Origin: Butyriboletus loyo
Taxonomy: Eukaryota > Basidiomycota > Agaricomycetes > Boletales > Boletaceae
Assembly (NCBI GenBank): GCA_038093515.1
Contig: JBBPSI010000005.1
Coordinates: 369,334 to 433,333 of the forward strand
Direction: 5' to 3'
DNA length: 64,000 bases
Of the stretch, positions 56,779 through 64,000 are shown in pieces. How positions within the stretch are numbered: position 1 is the stretch's first letter; every line of letters begins with the position of its first letter. Under the pieces are notes generated by a model that worked only from the letters and a program-made list of their open reading frames with translations, did no database searches and was not told the origin of the DNA. A program made the translations under genes and the position numbers.

Positions 56779-57829
56779 TTATGGACCCCCCGATGGCCCG
56801 GCCATATCCGGATCCCCCGCGCTCTTCCTCCCTGCCTTCTTCCCCCGTGACCCCTTCGGCGCCTTCCCCGGCCCTCGCCGTCGGGGGTGCTCCTGGTACT
56901 TGCACGCCAGCGACCGCGTCTCGCAGTTCGAACATCGCGGTCGTGCCCCGTCGCACCGCAGTTTCCGTCCTACGCAGGTCCTTGTCATTCATCCTCCATA
57001 TGTGCCATCTCGGCGCCGCTCACCTCTGCAGAAATCACACGCAACGTAGATCTTCCGAATAGCCGGCCTCTTTTCTTCTGCCTCTCCTCCCATCTCCACC
57101 CGGCCCCTCTTCCCCCGTGTGTGCGCGCTCGTCGTCTGCTCATCCTCCTCTTCGTTCATTTTCGGCACGCGTCCCATGGCCGACTCCTCCGGAAGTCGCA
57201 GTTGAGGCAACACCGGACCAGGTTCATAACGTTCCGGAGACAGCATCCCTAGCTCTTCGAGCAGATGGCTTACCGGCGGCAGCACAACCCTCGACGAAGA
57301 TCCTTCTGGTTGTGTCCCTGGCGGTGGCAATTGACCAAAGGACATTCTCCTGTCCCAATCGTTCGAGCCATACAGCGGTGCAGAGCGGTGTCGACTGTAT
57401 TGTGAATCTGGGTAGTGCGGTGGGCAAAGAAGCCGGGAATCAGAGTGCTCTGCGTAAACGTCAAGTTGGTTCATCTCTCATGAATCCCTCGGTTCGCTTA
57501 CCACGGTGAGATGGTGCCGAGACTCGCCCGCCAGGAGGGTCGATGGTCGGTGTAAGTGGTGGCTCGACGGCAGGGCTGAATCGCGATGGGAATCTTGGAG
57601 GGGGTTCATCCCGTTCAGGCGATGGCCACTCGAATGCACGAGTTAGCAGAGGGATGTCGTAAGGTCTATAACTCCCTTCGTCTGTGCTTCGCCTTTTCTC
57701 CAGCGCACGCAGTGGCTCAATTGACACGTGTGCTTGCGATGAGGATCCGCCCTCGTCTTGTTCAGTGTCGCTCTCTGCCCGATCACGCATACCTGATGTT
57801 GCGCGATCGGTTGGTGGTGGTCTGCACAT
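56779..57829 (-). CDS. C-terminal Zn2Cys6 protein (factor B)
   Basis: Probable DNA-binding regulator. The best ATG of the open frame is MCRPPPTDRATSGMRDRAES at 57829, but the frame is open further upstream and earlier exons are possible. A Ser/Pro-rich region (PYDIPLLTRAFEWPSPERDE; RRMSFGQLPPPGTQPEGSSS; SHLLEELGMLSPERYEPGP) precedes the cluster at the C-terminus: RKIYVACDFCRGRKLRCDGA, RPRCSNCETRSLACKYQ, followed by a basic tail HPRRRGPGKAPKGSRGKKAG. A phase-1 intron lies directly after the second cysteine-arginine (CDFCR), exactly as in both clusters of factor A. A zinc cluster at the C-terminus with an RRRGPGKAPKG tail is unusual compared with ascomycete factors. No Fungal_trans domain. The downstream neighbour is septin-like B. 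Confidence 0.8.
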
Positions 57830-59059
57830 GGGAGGGCCGTGTAAGGATTGTATCTGGACGGAGATCGGGTACGTGGTTGAGTTTTTCGTTGAGACATACA
57901 ACGGAAGGGAGGATCTCGAGTGGTCCACAGGCCATTCGCTTCGACGTTGTCTCTGCAGGATGGAGAACACGCAGTCGAGGAGAAGGGCGTGGAGATTGGC
58001 TGAGGAGGGCTGTTAACAGACGCGGATGGACGCGGAAACGAAAAAAAGGACGGAGGGAATGTTTACATCCGCGCATTGGCATGGGATTCCAAAAGAAGGA
58101 TTTTCTGGGGCGAGCAGGAATACCCTCTGTTGTCGTCGGGAGCCGGGAGCGTCGATAGCCGCGGCAGCTGCTTTCATCGTCGCTCAGAAATTTTGAGGCA
58201 GCCTTTTGAAATTGGAAACGATCAGACGGCTCTGTCGCCCCTCCCCTGGTTGAAGCGTCGGACTGGGCTGGTGTGCGTATTCAGCGGCGTGTTCGTCGAA
58301 CCTGCGGATCCCCCCCGATGAGATTGTATTCCGCAGACTCGCCCGCTGAGCGACTTTCCTCGTATTCATTTCCTCCATGTTCAGTATGACAAACGTGAAA
58401 CATTGACAGGATTGATCGAGGGGACTGACCTCGGTGTCTTTGCTGGCTTCCGCATATGTCTAAGTTGACCCTGTGCTCTGGTTGCCAATAGCTTATTTTT
58501 CTGGCGGGCCTCCTGCGAGTCAGTACACCCTGCACGTACCCACCAGATCGATCCGAGTACACTCGTCTTTCTCGAAACGACTAGGTCGTAGCGTCGAGCG
58601 ACACAGGCTCTTGTTGTCACACCACAAGCGAAACGGAGTCTGAATAGCCTGGATCCTGAGCGCTTGAGCACTAAGACGACCGCGGCTAGGTCTGGACCTG
58701 TGGATGGTGTGTGAGAGCAGGCAGGGTCATACAGTAGCTCTACTTTGTTGAACCTGATCACAGTCAAGGGAAACTCGGCGTCGTCTGCTGGTCCCAAGAC
58801 CGGTACGTACGCGTTTCAGCCGCAGACCAAGTCACTACCCACCCACGTACTTTGTCCCCGAGATATCCCTACATACGTGCCTGACATCTCTAGATCTCGA
58901 AACAATTCCCAAGGCACAAACAGTGACTACCTTGAATGTGTGTTGGCCCAGTGACTTTGCACAGCAAATTGACAATCAACTCGTAAAGGAAGTCGCTGAC
59001 TCAGCACATTCGATTGGGATAGCTTGTAAAGTTTTGACTCGGGGTACATTTTCCGTGTT
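57830..59059. other. Intergenic region between factor B and ILV3
   Basis: About 1.2 kb between divergent genes. Minus-strand frames at 58184-58378 (start MEEMNTRKVAQRASLRNTIS, good context) and 58281-58562 could be 5' exons of factor B, but I could not join them in phase with confidence. A 138-codon frame at 58381-58797 begins with TTG and has no features. The ILV3 promoter must lie in the right-hand part; no TATA box stands out. Confidence 0.35.
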
Positions 59060-61331
59060 ATGCTGTCGTCAAGAACTGTCCGTAGACCCGTCGCGAGGCT
59101 CGCAAGGACATATTCCTTCTCGGGTTCAAGATGCGAGGGGAATCCAGTCATGAACCGCTACAGCAGGACCGTCACACAGCCCAGAGACCAAGGCGCCAGT
59201 CAGGTGGGTTCCTCTCTCCATCTCCAAGCATCAATGGCCGAATCGATGTACAGGCGATGCTGTACGTGACAGATGGTGTCGAGAACGACGCCGACTTTCA
59301 AAAGGCCATGGTTGGCGTTGGTAGTGTCTGGTAACCCATTCACGCCCCTCCTTGTTTTTCTACCGTCCCTAACCTCTGCTGCAGGTATGAGGGAAATCCG
59401 TGCGCATCGCTCTACCATGAATGAAGCGCAACGAAAACTCATTCGCACGTTCAAACAGGTGTAATAAACATCTATTGGGACTCGGTCAGATCATCACGGC
59501 CTCAATACGCGAATCCGAGATGATCGGATACCAGTTTGGTACTGTTGGTGTCAGTGACGGCATCAGCAACGGAACAGCGGCGATGAACTATTCATTGCAA
59601 TCAAGAGACCTCATCGCAGACCAGGTCGAAACCGCTGCAGGCGGCCACTGGCTCGACGGCATGGTTGTCGTGCCAGGATGCGACAAAAACATGCCTGGCG
59701 TGCTCATGGCTCGTGGGTCATTCATTTCCGGGGACGGTTCGAGTCTAACTGTACACAGTCGGAAGGCTCAACCGGCCTGGTCTGATGGTCTATGGTGGTA
59801 CCATCCGCGCGGGTTCGTGCGAGGGGCAGCCCCAGCTTGATATTATCTCTGCCTTCCAATCATACGGAAAGTATTTGCAGGATGGACAAACCCCTGAGGC
59901 CGAAGCATACCGTTATAATACCGTGCGACATGCATGTCCTGGGCCAGGTGCCTGTGGTGGTGTGGGTAGCAGCCCATGTTTATCTATATCGCGATACTAA
60001 GTACCCCGAAGATGTACACAGCCAACACCATGGCCAGCGCTGCCGAAGCACTCGGAATGACGTTACCGGGCTCGTCATCCTTCCCCGCCGAATCCGCAGA
60101 AAAGGTGGGAGAATGCAAATCAGTTGGTGCCGCTATGCGGAATCTTCTCGAAAAAAATATTTTGCCGCGAGATATTATGACAAGCGCTGCTTTCGAAAAT
60201 GCCATGGTGCGTCTTCTTTGTCTTGACGTCGTCATGTTACAGCCTCGAAAGAATTTGTTGCGAGTAGACTCTGGTCATGATTCTCGGCGGTTCTACCAAT
60301 GCGGTGTTGCACTTGATTGCCATCGCGCACTCTGTCGGGATCACGCTCACCGTGGATGACTTTGCTCGAGTTTCCGACGTCACCCCGTTCTTGGCTGATC
60401 TCAAGCCAAGTGGTAAATATGTGATGGAGGATCTTAGCAAAATTGGTGGTGTGCCTAGTGCGCGTTCTTTCTCTCTTTCTTTCTTTCGTAAAGGCACTGA
60501 AGTGTATCAGAGGTGCTTTACTACTTGTTAAAGAACAAACACATCGACGGAAACACAATGACCGTCACGGGAAAAACTCTGGGAGAAAACCTGGAGCGCT
60601 GGGTCCACAAGTACGGCGAACTTTCTGCCAGTCAAGACATCATTCGCCCACTTGAGAACCCCCTCAAGCCAACTGGACACATTCGGTGAGATCATCGCGA
60701 CGTGTCTCGGGTCTGAATATGAAATGCCGATTGTTAGGATTTTGCGGGGCAACCTCGCTCCTGGCGGTGCAGTCGCCAAAATCACAGGAAAGGAGGGATT
60801 GAACTTCACCGGAAAGGCACGAACATTTGACACCGAGGAGGAGTTTACCACCGCCGTCGAAACTGGCTCCATCCGGCGGGGCGAAAAGACAGTCGTTGTC
60901 CTCCGCTACCTCGGTCCCAAAGGGGGTCCAGGTATGCGTGAGATGCTCAAGCCCACCAGTTTGATTATGGGTGCAGGTCTAGGCCACGACGTTGCGTGCC
61001 TGACCGATGGCCGCTTTAGCGGAGGGTGAGTGTCAGGATATATTTATTGCAGTGAGTCTGATCCGGGCATGCATGCAGATCGCACGGTTTCTGCGTCGGC
61101 CATGTCGTGCCCGAGGCGCAGGACGGTGGTCCAATTGCTCTCGTGGAAGACGGCGACACGATTTTGGTTGACGCAGTGTCGAATACCATCGAACTTGATG
61201 TCTCCCCCGCGGAGATGGAGCGGCGTAGAAGGGCATGGAAAGCCCCACCTCTCAAGGTTACCCAGGGGACCCTGTATAAATATGTCAAAATGGTAACAGA
61301 TGCCAGTCATGGTTGCGTGACGGATTCATAG
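59060..61331 (+). CDS. ILV3: Dihydroxy-acid dehydratase, mitochondrial
   Basis: Fe-S enzyme of Ile/Val (and pantothenate) synthesis, making 2-keto acids from dihydroxy acids. The presequence [20 protein letters not shown] is rich in Arg and Ser. Family blocks: [56 protein letters not shown] (first cluster cysteine) built across a 15-nt exon, [39 protein letters not shown] (second cysteine), [19 protein letters not shown] (third), [34 protein letters not shown] [49 protein letters not shown] with [18 protein letters not shown]. The end [12 protein letters not shown] matches the family. The product's onward 2-keto acids are also substrates of the dehydrogenase whose E1-alpha lies at 7.7 kb. Confidence 0.94.
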
Positions 61332-61449
61332 ACGGGTTACTATGGGCTTGCGAATTCAAATCCGTTCAAAAGTGTAGTAGCGTACGGCTTGGTTCAATGT
61401 ACTGCATACCCAACGCATGTGGGCTGCTTCACACGGCTGTCGTGCTATG

Positions 61450-63416
61450 TCAAGGATGAGAGTTTTTGATCCTCCGCTTTTTTTCCGCCTTGGGCATCTT
61501 GTTTTTCCGCTTTTCTCGTGCTTCCGCCTTCACCGCCTTCTTACGCTCCTGCAAACAAGCGATTAGCCACCCGTGAGCACTTTGGCAAAATACATACTTT
61601 TTTGGCTTCTTGGTCTTCATGCCGATGGCCCCGGGGTGCTCTCCGCTCCTGCCCCTGTTTCTCTCCCTCGGCCTCCTCATCGCTCGTGTTTTCAGAGACA
61701 CCGCTCTCTGACGACTCGTCTCCGTCGAGGTGCACGTGATGTTCCCTGCCACGCACTGGAGACGAACCAACCAAGCCAATGGTATTAGCGTATATCAGCT
61801 TCTTGCCCTCCCCCCCTTTGAGGACATCGATGTCGCGTTCTGGGTCGTAGATCTCGTTCAGTGTCCGTGGGATGTAAGACCGTAAGAACACGTTATCCTC
61901 GTGGGCCATTTCGCTCGTGGCGCTCCCTGTCTTGCCAATCTCTGTAAAATCACGAGGGAGGTCCTCTGCAGATTCACACCCCTCCGTAATCCACCATTGT
62001 AGGAAATCGTTGTCGTTCCTCTGTGCCCCGCTTCCTTCTAATTGGTCCTTGGTAATGAACTCGAAACACCGCCTGAGTCCGAGACACTTGACCCCGAAAC
62101 GGCCAAAAAATTCCTCGACGTTCTTGATGTCGCTTCGAAGGAAATCAAATGCATGCGGATGATCGTGCTCAACGCTTTGAGAGACGTCGATGATATACAG
62201 GTGAGCATTGTGATAGAGGATATTGTATTCGGATAGGTCGGCGTGCACGAGTTTGCACCGATGATACATTCGTCGCATGCTGAGCACTAATTCCTGGTAT
62301 AACGAAGGATATTCAGACGCTGATATCTGCGCATCCTTTAGTCGTGGCGAAGCCCTGAAACAGTGTCATACTTTGCGGTGACGCGCAATTTGCGAGTAGC
62401 ACATACCATCCCTCGTGGTCGCCCAGGAACTTCATCACAAGAACGTTTTCTCGAACCTCTACAGGTTCCGGGCAATATATTCCAGCGGTGACTAGACGCT
62501 TCAGATTGCGCATTTCCTTCTCTGCCCATAGTCGTACCATTTTGCGAGGGTTGTGTCTGCTGTATCCTCGCCTAAACCGATATTCGCCCGTAACATAGCG
62601 ATCGCGATCTTTGAAGACAAGGATGGACGTCTTATAAATTTTAAGTGCCAAGTGAGCAGACTCCGGTGTGAGTGCGTGGTAGACGTTTGCCTGACTGAAT
62701 GTAAGACGACTGAAAATGAAATGGTCCTGCCACCTACCTCTTTTCCTGTGCTGATGCATCCGTTGACTTCTTGAATCAGTCCACGACCAATCATCTTGAA
62801 CAAGACGATTCTAGTCCGGGGATCAAGTACCTGTTCGGAAGTAGCTCGATCTGATTTGTCTTTTGCGTTTGCGTACGAGCTTGGGCCCTTTCTGTTGACG
62901 CCAACACCCATCGTGTATGGCTGGTCTATCTTGGAAATCCTTGAGGAATACTTTGACAGTACCACCAATTGGGTAGTGGTCTTGTCTTTGGCATGTACAT
63001 GGGCGATCGGATTGCGGGGATGGTTGACTGCAGGGAGCGGCGCTACGGAGGCGTTCTGGTTGGTGGAGGAAGCGACCCCTTGGACGTTCCCACTACGGAC
63101 AGCGACATGCTGACGAAGACGATTGTACTGCTTTGTGAAATCTGAATATGCACGCTTTGCACATCAGGACGGACGGACGGACAACAACAGACGTACCTCG
63201 TTCTGCGATTTCCCAGTCTTCGTCTTCTACTCTGTCGTCCTCAAAGTCATCTCCGCTTAGTTGGTCGATGTCGTCGTCATCGCTGGGCTCTGACCACTCG
63301 AGCAATTGGGCATCGTCGATGTAATGGCCACCGTGTCTTGGATCGTGTTGCTCTGCATCTTCTACCGCGTCGTTGAATTGGCCGGGGACAATGTCTAGAG
63401 GGCTTTCCGTAGCCAT
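61450..63416 (-). CDS. RIO1: RIO1 atypical protein kinase/ATPase
   Basis: Acts in late 40S ribosomal subunit maturation in the cytoplasm. The start [20 protein letters not shown] at 63416 opens an acidic N-terminus ([20 protein letters not shown]). The RIO domain has the nucleotide loop [15 protein letters not shown], the lysine block [60 protein letters not shown], the catalytic [13 protein letters not shown] and metal-binding [14 protein letters not shown], with [14 protein letters not shown]. The family has an ADLSEYN loop in place of HRD, as here. The C-terminus is acidic then Lys/Arg-rich ([20 protein letters not shown]), ending NSHP at 61450. At least five introns; one holds a short GGAC tandem repeat. 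Confidence 0.94.
63176..63191 (+). repeat. GGAC tetranucleotide repeat in a RIO1 intron
   Basis: Three to four perfect ggac units followed by aacaacag lie inside the first intron of RIO1 (between IAER and DFTKQYNRL). It is short, so probably a simple replication-slippage tract. Confidence 0.7.
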
Positions 63417-63652
63417 CGTCGACGTCGACGTCGAGTCTAAGATTGATATCACTGAACTGTATTAGGATAATTTACCCCTATTGATGCCAGTTACGGGCAA
63501 ACAAGTGCAACACCCTCGCACCAGCATCAGCGCTCTGCCCCAACATGCTTTTGTCTGACGAGGATCGTTACTGCGGTAAACACTGCTGACACGCCAAAAT
63601 TAGACCCGCAATCTTCAAGTCCTCCACCGACCATTCGCAACTGTCCCCCGTT
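63417..63652. promoter_or_regulatory. Divergent promoter of RIO1 and the membrane-protein gene
   Basis: 236 bp between opposite start codons. A TA-rich patch at 63459-63475 lies about 45-60 nt upstream of the RIO1 start; no canonical TATA box on the other side. Confidence 0.4.
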
Positions 63653-64000
63653 ATGCAGGCAATCCGCAAGCGAAACCCTTTCACCTTTCAGTCAGAGGAC
63701 CATGTCAATGGCGGAGGAGTGCTCGATGAACAAGGTATTAATTCTTTTGTGGCGAATAAGCTCCCCACTATTGCGTGCTTACCAGCCCACAGAACAGGCA
63801 GAGGTGGTAGATCAAATCAAGGACCAAATCGTTTCGTGGAACAAGCAGAACCGAATCGCTCTACAACTAATGCTCGGAATGTCATGTATACTGTGCGTCG
63901 TTTCAGTCCTACCAGTCCTTTTCTTTCTGAGGCTTGCTGCCGCAGATATATCATATACATGCTCTCAGATCGAACAACCCCGCTCTTTGCCATCTTCCCT
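63653..64000 (+). CDS. Membrane protein, N-terminal part (3' end outside window)
   Basis: Three exons are visible. The start MQAIRKRNPFTFQSEDHVNG at 63653 is followed by GGVLDEQ, an intron, then EQAEVVDQIKDQIVSWNKQN and RIALQLMLGMSCIL, another intron, and YIIYMLSDRTTPLFAIFP to the end of the window. The stretch from LQLMLGMSC through YIIYML reads as a transmembrane helix preceded by an amphipathic, charged segment. I do not recognise the family. Divergent from RIO1 over about 236 bp. Confidence 0.7.
   Translation, partial: MQAIRKRNPFTFQSEDHVNGGGVLDEQGINSFVANKLPTIACLPAHRTGRGGRSNQGPNRFVEQAEPNRSTTNARNVMYTVRRFSPTSPFLSEACCRRYIIYMLSDRTTPLFAIFP

Noticed and set aside
58381..58797. 138-codon minus-strand frame
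   Set aside because: Begins with TTG, not ATG; no motif and no convincing splice into factor B.

Overview
The window is nuclear DNA of a filamentous basidiomycete fungus, most likely an agaricomycete. The evidence is gene-dense, roughly 50% GC sequence with many very short introns (about 45-60 nt, GT...AG with yTnAy-like branch points), and a typical fungal gene set: KRE6/SKN1 glucan synthesis, Zn2Cys6 regulators, a Pob3 without HMG box, bifunctional-type folate synthase, THI4, eukaryotic chorismate mutase. I recognise 28 well-supported protein genes plus several weak candidates. I found no tRNA, rRNA, CRISPR array or transposon. Coordinates of multi-exon genes span start codon to stop codon; exons are given where I could close the reading frame.

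Layout, left to right. 1-9.5 kb: 3' end of a PH-domain gene, POB3 (FACT), alpha-actinin, mitochondrial porin, and the E1-alpha subunit of branched-chain ketoacid dehydrogenase. 10-16 kb: SMC6 and a fungal orphan membrane protein. 16.8-29 kb: ULP2-type SUMO protease, folylpolyglutamate/dihydrofolate synthase, a MYND protein, KRE6/SKN1 and AOS1 (SUMO E1). 29.5-36.4 kb: a Zn2Cys6/Fungal_trans regulator, a PPR protein, GRASP. 36.6-46 kb: a MATH-BTB protein, the RSP5/NEDD4 ubiquitin ligase, an AidB-like acyl-CoA dehydrogenase, a histidine phosphatase. 46-50.6 kb: NAS2 proteasome chaperone, THI4, chorismate mutase. 51-57.8 kb: a tandem block on the minus strand reading Zn2Cys6 protein, septin-like GTPase, Zn2Cys6 protein, septin-like GTPase. 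59-64 kb: ILV3, RIO1 kinase, and the 5' end of a membrane protein gene.

Most genes are housekeeping and many lie as divergent pairs over short shared promoters (POB3/actinin, porin/BCKDH, folate synthase/MYND, PPR/GRASP, MATH-BTB/RSP5, RIO1/membrane protein). SUMO and genome-maintenance functions are concentrated between 10 and 29 kb (SMC6, ULP2, AOS1), but I cannot show that this is more than chance.

The most unusual region is 50.9-57.8 kb. It looks like a duplicated two-gene unit in which a Zn2Cys6 protein precedes an atypical septin-like GTPase. One Zn2Cys6 protein carries two clusters, all three clusters share an intron at the same codon, and one GTPase has a degraded P-loop and runs in frame, without a stop, into the downstream zinc-cluster protein. 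A second theme is splicing: constitutive-looking microexons of 8, 9, 10, 12 and 15 nt in conserved genes and four GC-AG introns, all forced by conserved protein frames.
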